From the NCBI GenBank assembly GCA_035934015.1, contig DASYYH010000010.1, positions 1 to 35,776 of the forward strand: a stretch of 35,776 nt of DNA, written 5' to 3'. The notes under the pieces are model-generated. The model saw only the letters and a program-made list of their open reading frames with translations, made no database searches and was not told the DNA's origin. A program made the position numbers and the translations under genes. Of this stretch, positions 26,750-35,776 are shown piece after piece. The stretch is from Candidatus Acidiferrales bacterium (GTDB lineage: Bacteria > Acidobacteriota > Terriglobia > Acidiferrales > UBA7541). How positions within the stretch are numbered: the stretch's first letter is position 1; the number at the start of each line of letters is the position of its first letter.

Positions 26750-28354
26750 TCAGTGGGCGGATTGTGCCGGAGCCGCATACGCCGCCGCAGCGATTTCCGC
26801 GAGCGCATTTCCCACTTTTTCGACGGCTTCGAAATTCGGCGGCGCGCTGACGTTATTTACGTAGGCAGCGATGATGAGATGGCTGCCATCCGCGGCGTCG
26901 ATATATCCCGCGAATCCTTTTCCGGTAACCATGAGCGTGTGATTCAAGGCATTGTACTCCGCAAACGTGCCGGTCTTGGCATGAACGTGTCCAACGGCGG
27001 GAGAATCCGGCAACAAATTGTAGAGCGTGCCGTCGCGGCCCAAAATCGGCAGCGCGCGGTAGAAAATATCGAAATTCTTCTGGCGCGAGATAAACGCAAG
27101 GTAGTGAACCATGAAATCGGGCGTGAAGAACGCGCCTGGGCCGCCGGCGCCTTCGGCTTGTGAAGCCTGCGTCAGATCAAGTCCTGCCTTTTGCAGAAAA
27201 TCATGCTCTTCGTCGAGGCCGGCCTGTTCGGCTTCGTCGTGATTGCCGGCGAGCACGGCGCCAAGAATATAAGGCGTCAAAGTCGCGTGCAGGTTCTGGC
27301 TGACTTTCAGCGTGACTTTAATGTCTTCCGAAAGCGGCGTGGAGACGTGCTCAGCAATAAGATTTGCGGGCGTGTAGAACTTCGTGAGTGTCGCGGTTTG
27401 TTCCGGCTGCGAATTATCAATTCCGGAGTTCCCGACTGTTACACCAGCGCGCTGGAGCGCCTCGGTGAGAACGATTTCAGCGAAGCGGCTCGGCGTGGGA
27501 ACATCATACGGAAACAGCGATGGCAGTTGGCCGAGCGGCACAGTTCCTTCGAGCACGGCCGTATGCGTGCCATCAGATGCGACAGTGTCTGCGCCCCATC
27601 CGAGCTGGCGCTCAGAACCTGCTTGGCTCGTCGCGACGTGATTCACGATTTGCGCATAAGCTGTTTGTGGAGAAATTTGAAGTGTCGCCGCATCGCCGAC
27701 ATGCGCGCCGGGCGTGATGGTGATGTCGATGATGTTGTCATTCACAACGATGGGCGAAACGATTGCGCCGGAACCCGCCTCCGGTTTCCCTTCCGCGAAC
27801 ATACTGATGTCCACCAGAACTCGCCCAGCGATTTTGCGGATTCCGCGTGCGGCAATTTGCCGGGCAAAATCGTTGATGACGGCCAGCGGATCGCCGGGAA
27901 CAACTCTTGCATCGAGCATGTCGGCGGCATAGGCATGGTCGGAATTCTCAAACGCCAACGCGCCATCGGCTTGCATACGGCCGGAGAGATTCGGGTCGCC
28001 GCTGGCGACGAGAACGATATCGCCATCGAGCGTGCCCTCGGCACCGATGATGCCGGTGCGGTAAATCTTCGTATGGAAGCGATAGTCCGAACCGAGAAGC
28101 GCCAGCTCGGTACCCTCCGTCAATGTCTTCGTGGTCGAACCGGGAACGAAGAGCTTGCCGGCATTGTAGGCATAGAGCGTTCTGCCCGAATCGAGCGAAT
28201 AGATCTCGACGCCGAAAATGGCGTGCGCAAATTCAGGGCGGCTCATGATTTTCTGGATGTCGTTTGCGAGGGCGTTCGGCGTTTGTGCATGGATGGCAAA
28301 CGTCAAAAGCAGCAGAAAACAAGGAACCGCCGGCCAGCGCATCAATTTGAGCAT
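26750..28354 (-). CDS. dacB: D-alanyl-D-alanine carboxypeptidase/endopeptidase (PBP4, S13 family)
   Basis: This is a 534-residue periplasmic protein with an N-terminal signal sequence ending near AIHAQ. Penicillin-binding motifs are present: GSTTK (Ser73, Lys76), SQN (Ser352, Asn354) and KTG at 460-462. It trims stem-peptide D-Ala and cleaves cross-links in peptidoglycan. Two ATG codons are adjacent; GGAGG sits only one base before the first (28357) and four before the second, so I choose 28354. It lies 18-21 nt downstream of the DUF3857/TPR gene and is probably co-transcribed. Confidence 0.92.
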   Translation of the reverse strand: MLKLMRWPAVPCFLLLLTFAIHAQTPNALANDIQKIMSRPEFAHAIFGVEIYSLDSGRTLYAYNAGKLFVPGSTTKTLTEGTELALLGSDYRFHTKIYRTGIIGAEGTLDGDIVLVASGDPNLSGRMQADGALAFENSDHAYAADMLDARVVPGDPLAVINDFARQIAARGIRKIAGRVLVDISMFAEGKPEAGSGAIVSPIVVNDNIIDITITPGAHVGDAATLQISPQTAYAQIVNHVATSQAGSERQLGWGADTVASDGTHTAVLEGTVPLGQLPSLFPYDVPTPSRFAEIVLTEALQRAGVTVGNSGIDNSQPEQTATLTKFYTPANLIAEHVSTPLSEDIKVTLKVSQNLHATLTPYILGAVLAGNHDEAEQAGLDEEHDFLQKAGLDLTQASQAEGAGGPGAFFTPDFMVHYLAFISRQKNFDIFYRALPILGRDGTLYNLLPDSPAVGHVHAKTGTFAEYNALNHTLMVTGKGFAGYIDAADGSHLIIAAYVNNVSAPPNFEAVEKVGNALAEIAAAAYAAPAQSAH

Positions 28355-28375
28355 CATGCCTCCCGAAATTTGAAG

Positions 28376-31300
28376 CTACCGTTGCAGCAGAAGATCGTGC
28401 GGCGGATCGAAGACGAAAGAGCAGGCCTTGGTCTTCGCCGCGCAGGTCAAGACTCCCCGCAATATGACGCGAGCGTTGCTTCCGGAAGGAAAGATATCAG
28501 GGAATTGCGCTTCGTGAATACGGTCGCCGTACGGTGAGAGCGCATCATCGCCGCGAAGAAACCTGGCCGTGATTACGGAGGGTTGGGGAGCGCCGGACTG
28601 CATCAAAATCAAAAACGCGGCTTTTCCCGTCACCGCGTCAGCATTTCGCACGGAGACCGTGTGCATCGCAAGAAGTTCGCCGCCTGCGCGCTTAACGCGT
28701 TGGTCGATCCCTATATTGCTGCCGAGCAAGCGGATCAAGCGAGCGCGCGTACCCGGTGGTGCTCCACCGGCGGCAAGGGCAAGGACGTAGGTCTGAATCG
28801 CGCGGTCCTTTTCTCCCTGCTTTTCGTAAATCTGCGCGAGATGGTCGCCGACATCGCCACGCTCGTCGAGAACCCATGCTGCGTGAATCAAAGCCAGACC
28901 GTCCTGCAACTTGCCTTGCTGAAAACGCACCCACCCCAGCGTGTCCCAGACGGCTGGAAGCGCCGCGGCGTCGCCAAAGATTTCCCCGGTAAGGTGTCCG
29001 AGATCTGCGGTAGCCATTTGCGACTCAACGGCCTTCACGGCAGACAATGCAAATGTCGCGGCCTGTTCAAGAGCAACGCTGTGTGTGGCGAGTTGATACG
29101 CAGCTTCGTTGGCGATCAGCGGCGAAGAGGAGAGCGACATCGCTTTCGTGAATGCGCCCAGCGCTTCCGTATTCTTGTTTTCGCCGAGATAGGCCGCGCC
29201 GAGACGCAGCCGGACCGCGGCGCTGCTGGGAGCCAGCACGGCCGCCTTTTCGAGTTCCGATACGGCCTCCGGAAACTTCTTCTGGTCGACGTAGACGGTT
29301 CCCAGGTATTCGTATGCGTTGGGATCCAAAGGCTTTATGGCGATTTCCTTCTTGAAGGCGACGACAGCCTCGTCGTACTTTTTCAAGTTGTAAAGGGCAA
29401 TGCCCAGCAAAGTATTCGCCGATTCGTCGGCAGGATTCGCTTGCAAGTGCTTTTGCAGAGACGTTGCCGCATCTTCGTATTTTCCCGTTTGAAGCTGAGC
29501 GACTCCGATATCGAGCCAGAGGTCTTTTTGGTTTGGCGCCAGTTGCGCCACTTGCTCGAATAGCAGTAGTGCATTCGCATAACTTCCAGACTTTAGTTCC
29601 GCATTGCCGGCTTCCATCAACTGGCTCGTTGTGGCGTCGGCGGGCACTCCTGGAATGATGTTCGCAACCTGGAGCGGCTGGCTTTCATCCTGCTCGATCG
29701 CGTGCGTAAATGCGAGATAGTCAGAGCGGCGAGCAGCGGGAATTTCATGCGCGAGAAAGCGAAGCGTCCGCTGCGCGGTCAGCGAATGTTCTTGCGCGTC
29801 ATAATGAGATTGGTAGTCTGCATAGTCGCGCGTGATCGCCGCGCCCACGGGCATCTGGCAAGAAATATTCGCCGGGAATGACAAAGTGAGCTTCGTAGTG
29901 ACGTCCAAAGGACTTCCAAGCGGAAGGGATTTGGCCGGGTCCTGCGGCGCGTCCGGCAGGCCGAACGTCGGCAGCGGAAGCGCAATCGCAGCCTTCGCCT
30001 GCGACCAATCGAGGAAGTTCTCGTTGACGATGGTGAACGACACAGTAAATGGGTCCTTTGTTGCCGTGGGGTCCATCGCGTTGACGTCGATCACCTGCCC
30101 GTGAAAGCCATCGAGCTCGGCCATGGTTTGCGCGATGCTTTTCCAATGGTCTTGCGGTGTGCCATGGAACGCGACTCGCAGCGCGAATTCGTTGTCGCCG
30201 CGCATCGTATAGCGAACCACCGCGCTGAGTTTGCCAAGCGAACTGACGCGGCCATTGACTTCGACCTGCTGGGTCGAAGGGAATGGCGGGTCCACGGGCG
30301 TTTTGTCGAAGGTTGCCGGCGCAGCGGTAGAAATAACGAGAACTTCTTTGTTTCGATCCGCCGGCGGCAGCATGCGAAATGGGAGAACATCAGAGGAGGG
30401 ATCGAGCCAGTACACATCTTTCGCCGCAGTGACCTTGAGGATAGCGTGATCGAATGCGCTCGGGGTCGGCAGGTTTTTATCAAAATTTCCTGCAGAGGGC
30501 AGCAGAATCAGATCGGATTGAAAACCGGTTGATGTGAGCAGGGAGGCGAGCAGCGCGCACAGATCAATATCGTCGCCAACGCCCGCGCTCAAAACGTTGC
30601 TTGCGCCGCGCGGCTGAAAGTTGGCCTGCCGCATAGGCATGCGGACATACGTGACTTGTTTCGCGGCGAAGTCGTATAAGGCCTCGATCTTGCCAGAATG
30701 AGTTTCTTGATTTGCGACGAGTGCAGCGGCCTTATCGCGGATTTCCTGTCCGGGCCTCTCTGCGGCGCTTTCGAGTGCCCCCATCCATTTTCCGAGTGCC
30801 TGCCAATCTGCGAAACTGCTCAGCTCGACATCGGGAGTTTTATTCTTCGCCGCCGCGCTGTCGCTTGAGGAATTCGGAACCGGAGTCGCCGCGGCGCTTG
30901 TTCGTTTCCAAAAATAAATTTTGCGCGCGCCCTGGGTCGTGACGGCTGGCACAAATTGCGGAGCATACTTGATGTGAATCGCGCGATCAGCCGGCACGCT
31001 GACCTGCAGCTCTTCGTCGTTCGCCGAGATGTCCGATAGAAAACTATGCTCGTACCAGAATTCGCCGGGAGCAGGAGGCGTGACTGTTTTCAAGATCACT
31101 TCGTAACTGAGCGCGTCTCCGGGCGCAAGCGTGGGGATGTGAAGTTGCGCTTCGCGAATGTCGGTGATGGCCGGGGCGGTTTTCACAACCGGCGCGGGTT
31201 GGTCGCTCACGATGTCGGGCTTCGCTTCCGTGCTTGTTCCGTCAGATTTCGTGATGCGCAGAAAAGCGAGCGCGAAGGTTTCGTTCGAAGCGTCGTAATC

Positions 31301-31573
31301 GAATGCCAGCGTGTGCAGCGATTGATTTGCTTCCGCACTTTGGACTTTGAGCCGCAGATCGATCTGGCGCTCGCTCGTCCCGTCATTTTGGAAACTGATT
31401 TTGTTGGAGAAAAGTTCGATGACGAACGGAGCCGACGGGTTTGCGGCCGCAGCTACGGCATTTGACTTCGCCGCGGAGGCCGATTGGGCGCGCGCCATGG
31501 AAGACGAAAAAATCGAAAAAGCGAGCAGTGCAACAAGTGCCCAAAACATCGAGTAAATATAGTGCGGTTTCAT
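28376..31573 (-). CDS. DUF3857/transglutaminase-like/TPR envelope protein with altered catalytic site
   Basis: ATG 31573 gives 1065 residues with an N-terminal hydrophobic signal sequence (FWALVALLAFSIFSSSMARAQ). A DUF3857-like beta domain (about 40-260) precedes a transglutaminase-like core (about 290-400) and a further beta-rich domain. At least five TPRs follow (about 640-830). In the core, His376 and Asp391 of the triad are kept (FDHAILKV, YWLDPSS), but the family's GDCKD box reads GDDID, so the catalytic Cys is Asp335; Cys339 lies four residues on. It is probably non-catalytic, perhaps a scaffold for peptidoglycan or protein assemblies (inference). It is the first gene of a unit with dacB. 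Confidence 0.82.
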   Translation of the reverse strand: MKPHYIYSMFWALVALLAFSIFSSSMARAQSASAAKSNAVAAAANPSAPFVIELFSNKISFQNDGTSERQIDLRLKVQSAEANQSLHTLAFDYDASNETFALAFLRITKSDGTSTEAKPDIVSDQPAPVVKTAPAITDIREAQLHIPTLAPGDALSYEVILKTVTPPAPGEFWYEHSFLSDISANDEELQVSVPADRAIHIKYAPQFVPAVTTQGARKIYFWKRTSAAATPVPNSSSDSAAAKNKTPDVELSSFADWQALGKWMGALESAAERPGQEIRDKAAALVANQETHSGKIEALYDFAAKQVTYVRMPMRQANFQPRGASNVLSAGVGDDIDLCALLASLLTSTGFQSDLILLPSAGNFDKNLPTPSAFDHAILKVTAAKDVYWLDPSSDVLPFRMLPPADRNKEVLVISTAAPATFDKTPVDPPFPSTQQVEVNGRVSSLGKLSAVVRYTMRGDNEFALRVAFHGTPQDHWKSIAQTMAELDGFHGQVIDVNAMDPTATKDPFTVSFTIVNENFLDWSQAKAAIALPLPTFGLPDAPQDPAKSLPLGSPLDVTTKLTLSFPANISCQMPVGAAITRDYADYQSHYDAQEHSLTAQRTLRFLAHEIPAARRSDYLAFTHAIEQDESQPLQVANIIPGVPADATTSQLMEAGNAELKSGSYANALLLFEQVAQLAPNQKDLWLDIGVAQLQTGKYEDAATSLQKHLQANPADESANTLLGIALYNLKKYDEAVVAFKKEIAIKPLDPNAYEYLGTVYVDQKKFPEAVSELEKAAVLAPSSAAVRLRLGAAYLGENKNTEALGAFTKAMSLSSSPLIANEAAYQLATHSVALEQAATFALSAVKAVESQMATADLGHLTGEIFGDAAALPAVWDTLGWVRFQQGKLQDGLALIHAAWVLDERGDVGDHLAQIYEKQGEKDRAIQTYVLALAAGGAPPGTRARLIRLLGSNIGIDQRVKRAGGELLAMHTVSVRNADAVTGKAAFLILMQSGAPQPSVITARFLRGDDALSPYGDRIHEAQFPDIFPSGSNARVILRGVLTCAAKTKACSFVFDPPHDLLLQR

Positions 31574-31928
31574 GAGTGCAAAGAAGTCTAGTGAGCTTTT
31601 ATCGTTGCGTAAAGTAGGAGGAATGAAAAATTTCCAGAATTTAGGTCCTGCGCAGATTTCTACCGTAGACGATTTTTGTAAATGGCTCGTTTGCGGTATG
31701 ATCTGGACCTGTGACACGGTCCGATTTGAACGAAGCCTTGTAAATAATTGCTAGCGCGTGACTTAGCAAGTTGCGAGGCGGTCTCTACGGAAGCCTGTGG
31801 CCCTAAAGACCTATGGAAAACGATCAAAACATGCTGGCTTAGAGCGCAAGATCGTGGTAGAATTTTGCTAGTTTCGAGTTCCATCGGCAGGCATACGGCT
31901 CCCCTCCAAATCTTTCTTCTGTTTGGGG
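31574..31928. other. Intergenic region between the divergent TPR gene and str operon
   Basis: I see no gene I can support. An open frame (31572-31754) could encode a small Cys-containing peptide, but an AGGAGG lies only one base before its internal ATG (31623). The stretch is more AT-rich than its surroundings, as expected for regulatory DNA. No clear promoter was found for the TPR gene. Confidence 0.4.
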
Positions 31929-31957
31929 TTGACAGTCGGAGGTCCTTTCTTTATACT
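31929..31957 (+). promoter_or_regulatory. Sigma70-type promoter of the str operon
   Basis: TTGACA (31929-31934) and TATACT (31952-31957) are separated by the ideal 17 nt. This gives a transcription start near 31964 and a 5' leader of about 305 nt before rpsL. It is the best-scoring promoter in the window. Confidence 0.88.
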
Positions 31958-32151
31958 CGCCGGTTTGTAGGTGGACTTGTTGCTGGAATTGTGCTGAAAG
32001 GGTTTCTTCCCGCCCCGGAACAGAGAAGGAAGGAACGGGGTTTGGGAGGACGGCCGAAATGGGGCGCCTGCCCCGCAAAGCCGTTTGAAGCTCTCCGCTG
32101 TAGAAGTGGATGTGTTCCGGATGTTGTGAGCACGCCCGCGCGGAGTACCTT

Positions 32152-32178
32152 GCCGGTTCCTTCGGGGTCTTGACCGGC
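32152..32178 (+). promoter_or_regulatory. UUCG-capped hairpin, possible attenuator
   Basis: GCCGGT (32152-32157) pairs with ACCGGC (73-78 of the same hundred, i.e. 32173-32178). An inner TCC-TTCG-GGG forms a UUCG tetraloop; five unpaired bases sit on the 3' side. CCTTTCTGTTCT follows, which is T-rich but interrupted. It could act as an attenuator or as a folding nucleus in the leader. Confidence 0.35.
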
Positions 32179-32235
32179 CCTTTCTGTTCTACACCTGTCT
32201 GCATCTGCCTGGGCTTTGTACGCCCTGCGGAAAAA

Positions 32236-32257
32236 CGAAATCGGGTTACCCGTTTCG
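32236..32257 (+). promoter_or_regulatory. Hairpin abutting the rpsL Shine-Dalgarno
   Basis: CGAAA (32236-32240) pairs with TTTCG (32253-32257) and CGGG (32242-32245) with CCCG (32249-32252), with a single bulged T and a TTA loop. Its 3' end touches the GGAGG of rpsL (32257-32261), so the fold could tune ribosome access. A role in S12/S7 feedback control is speculative. Confidence 0.4.
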
Positions 32258-32268
32258 GAGGGAGAAGC

Positions 32269-32652
32269 GTGCCGACGTTTGCACAACTGGTTCGATATGG
32301 CCGCGAGAAATTGCGGACGAAAACGAAATCGCCAGCGCTCGAAGGCTGCCCGGAAAAGCGCGGAGTTTGCGTGAGGGTCTATACGCAGACGCCGAAGAAG
32401 CCAAATTCGGCGCTGCGCAAGGTGGCCCGCGCGCGGCTCACGAATTCGGCCGAAGTGACCACATACATTCCCGGCATCGGCCACAATTTGCAGGAGCACT
32501 CGATCGTGCTGGTTCGCGGCGGCCGCGTGAAAGATTTGCCTGGCGTTCGTTATCACGTGATTCGCGGAACGCTGGATGCCGCCGGTGTTGAAAATCGCAA
32601 GCAGGGGCGCTCGAAATACGGCGCCAAGCGGCCCAAAGCCGCTCAGAAGTAG
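32269..32652 (+). CDS. rpsL: 30S ribosomal protein S12
   Basis: This is a 127-residue protein with GTG start (GGAGG seven bases upstream), [13 protein letters not shown] at the N-terminus and the universal core [47 protein letters not shown]12 lies in the decoding centre of the 30S subunit. Lysines in PKKPNS and RVKDLPG are the wild-type residues associated with streptomycin sensitivity. The Asp in KDLPG is the site RimO modifies. An in-frame open stretch upstream to 32110 is not part of the gene. It is the first gene of the str operon. Confidence 0.98.
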   Translation: MPTFAQLVRYGREKLRTKTKSPALEGCPEKRGVCVRVYTQTPKKPNSALRKVARARLTNSAEVTTYIPGIGHNLQEHSIVLVRGGRVKDLPGVRYHVIRGTLDAAGVENRKQGRSKYGAKRPKAAQK

Positions 32653-32664
32653 GGGAGCAGCGGA

Positions 32665-33135
32665 ATGCCACGCAAAGGATTTGTCATTCGCCGGAAGATC
32701 CCCGGCGACGCGGTCTACGGAAGCGATCTGGTGCAGAAGTTCGTTTCCAGCATGATGTACGACGGCAAGCGCGCCACGGCGCAGGCGATTTTCTATAAGG
32801 CGATGGAGAACGTGGCGCAAAAGACGAACTCCGATGCCCTGACGGTTTTCAAGAAAGCCATCGAGAACGTCAAGCCGCTGCTGGAAGTGAAAACGCGGCG
32901 CGTTGGCGGCGCGAACTATCAGGTTCCCGTAGAGGTAAATCAGTTCCGGCGGCAATCGCTGGCGATTCACTGGCTGATTCTTTATGCGCGGGAACGTTCG
33001 GGAAAAAACATGACTGACAAATTGGCTGAGGAAATCATGGACGCAGCCAATAGCAAGGGCGGAGCAGTGAAGAAGAAGGAGGATGTGCACCGCATGGCCG
33101 AGGCCAACAAGGCCTTTGCCCACTATCGCTGGTAA
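32665..33135 (+). CDS. rpsG: 30S ribosomal protein S7
   Basis: This is a 156-residue protein of standard length starting [21 protein letters not shown], with [11 protein letters not shown] and [11 protein letters not shown] in the core and [15 protein letters not shown] at the end. S7 nucleates the 30S head by binding the 3' domain of 16S rRNA and contacts E-site tRNA. The gap from rpsL is only 12 nt and contains GGGGAG as ribosome binding site. There is no room for the long S12-S7 intergenic control structure known from E. coli. Confidence 0.98.
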   Translation: MPRKGFVIRRKIPGDAVYGSDLVQKFVSSMMYDGKRATAQAIFYKAMENVAQKTNSDALTVFKKAIENVKPLLEVKTRRVGGANYQVPVEVNQFRRQSLAIHWLILYARERSGKNMTDKLAEEIMDAANSKGGAVKKKEDVHRMAEANKAFAHYRW

Positions 33136-33149
33136 GCGGCGAAATTTTC

Positions 33150-35410
<2,261 letters not shown>

Positions 35411-35414
<4 letters not shown>

Positions 35415-35602
35415 ACGGGCCGCGGGGTATGTGGTGGTTTCGCACGAATATGCGCGAGTGGCAGGAAAAGTTGAAGTATGTTGCGCGCGCGGAGCGCGAT
35501 TCTGTGGCGCGTAGGCAGCACTTGCGGGAGATGATGGAGCGCATCGAGTCGCAGGAAGAAATTGGTTTTCTGAAGGGCGAGTTTCCGGGGGTTTTCAACT
35601 AG
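35411..35602 (+). CDS. Small hypothetical protein between fusA and tuf
   Basis: A GTG overlapping the fusA stop (GTGA) opens a 63-codon frame; an internal ATG at 35429 would give 57 residues ([15 protein letters not shown]...). The product is highly charged and mostly helical in appearance ([30 protein letters not shown]), ending FPGVFN. Codon choice in the frame looks like that of neighbouring genes. I recognise no family. The gap between fusA and tuf would otherwise be about 220 nt, unusual within a str operon. It is either a small real gene or a chance frame. Confidence 0.5.
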
Positions 35603-35635
35603 GCGTCAAGCACACGCTGAGGAGCTGAGCGACAC

Positions 35636-35776
35636 ATGGCGAAGGAAAAATTTGAGCGGAGCAAACCGCACTTAAATATTGGGACGATCGGGCACATCGA
35701 TCACGGGAAGACGACGCTGACGGCGGCGATCACCAAAGTGCTTTCGAAGCACAACCCCAAGGTGCAATTCCGGGCG
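35636..35776 (+). CDS. tuf: Elongation factor Tu, 3' truncated
   Basis: The 47 codons before the window edge read [20 protein letters not shown] followed by [20 protein letters not shown], the N-terminus of EF-Tu with its P-loop GHIDHGKT. It delivers aminoacyl-tRNA to the ribosome. GGAG lies 11 nt before the ATG. It continues the rpsL-rpsG-fusA order of the str operon and runs off the window. Confidence 0.96.
   Translation, partial: MAKEKFERSKPHLNIGTIGHIDHGKTTLTAAITKVLSKHNPKVQFRA

Larger units (their letters stand above)
31964..32268 (+). ncRNA. Long structured 5' leader of the str operon
   Basis: The region is transcribed if the promoter at 31929-31957 is used. It contains a small GC hairpin (32061-32074, loop GCCT), a UUCG-capped hairpin at 32152-32178 followed by a T-rich stretch, and a hairpin abutting the rpsL ribosome binding site (32236-32257). 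No leader peptide or known riboswitch was recognised. Whether it is regulatory is an inference from structure and length. Confidence 0.45.

Noticed and set aside
27191-28537. 448-codon antisense frame over dacB
   Set aside because: Shadow of dacB, no recognisable domain, crosses into the neighbouring gene.
31706-31723. GGACC...GGTCC inverted repeat
   Set aside because: Only the outer five base pairs match; the centre does not pair, so it is likely chance.
31572-31754. Small Cys-containing plus-strand frame
   Set aside because: AGGAGG is only one base before its internal ATG, too close to act; no homology; lies in probable regulatory DNA.
32170-32198. Second -35-like TTGACC upstream of rpsL
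   Set aside because: No acceptable -10 hexamer at 16-18 nt; the TTGACC is part of the UUCG hairpin.
32110-32268. In-frame N-terminal extension of S12
   Set aside because: The GTG at 32269 has a strong Shine-Dalgarno and gives the universal S12 N-terminus; the extension has no homology.
31951-33123. 390-codon antisense frame over rpsL and rpsG
   Set aside because: Same reason; it runs opposite two certain ribosomal protein genes.

Overview
This window reads as a chromosomal segment of an Acidobacteriota-like bacterium. That placement is an inference. It rests on moderately GC-rich DNA, two tandem Ser/Thr kinases fused to PD40 beta-propellers, a TonB-dependent receptor with an N-terminal carboxypeptidase-regulatory-like domain, and a DUF3857/transglutaminase/TPR protein, all typical of that phylum. 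Almost everything is housekeeping or envelope biology. I see no rRNA, tRNA, CRISPR array, insertion sequence, prophage or recognisable defence system.

Layout. 1-4642 (+): two tandem membrane receptor-like kinases with C-terminal propellers, the first cut by the window edge. A bidirectional terminator separates them from a convergent TonB-dependent receptor (4904-7600, -). 7984-10113 (-): groES-groEL with its own terminator, a perfect CIRCE operator and a sigma70-like promoter. 10348-13164 (+): a tight run of mobA, an MlaF-like ABC ATPase and an APC-family permease. This run converges on a sarcosine-oxidase-like flavoprotein (13227-14378, -).

13227-31573 is a long minus-strand block, interrupted only by a small secreted SnoaL-like gene on the plus strand (17269-17739). 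It carries ribE-ribD-ftsY, an HD-GYP sensor, gpsA-plsY-thpR-cinA, an IPT/NHL propeller protein, pgpA, yacG, rimO, dacB and a large DUF3857/TPR protein. Several of these genes overlap by a few bases (plsY/thpR, ribE/ribD, ribD/ftsY, pgpA/yacG), which suggests co-transcription and translational coupling. Membrane and envelope themes recur: phospholipid synthesis (gpsA, plsY, pgpA), peptidoglycan trimming (dacB) and protein targeting (ftsY).

31929-35776 (+) is the str operon: rpsL, rpsG, fusA, an unrecognised small ORF, and the start of tuf. It is driven by a near-consensus promoter and has an unusually long, structured 5' leader. The operon is not preceded by rpoBC here; it lies divergent to the DUF3857/TPR gene. 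rimO, whose product modifies ribosomal protein S12, lies about 5.6 kb from the S12 gene.

I did not find a clear new multi-gene system. The best candidates for something undescribed are the small ORF between fusA and tuf, the structured str leader, the enlarged EF-G, and a transglutaminase-like domain whose catalytic cysteine is replaced. Smaller signals are a 16-bp perfect palindrome upstream of mobA and two related terminator hairpins lying beside dispersed intergenic repeats.
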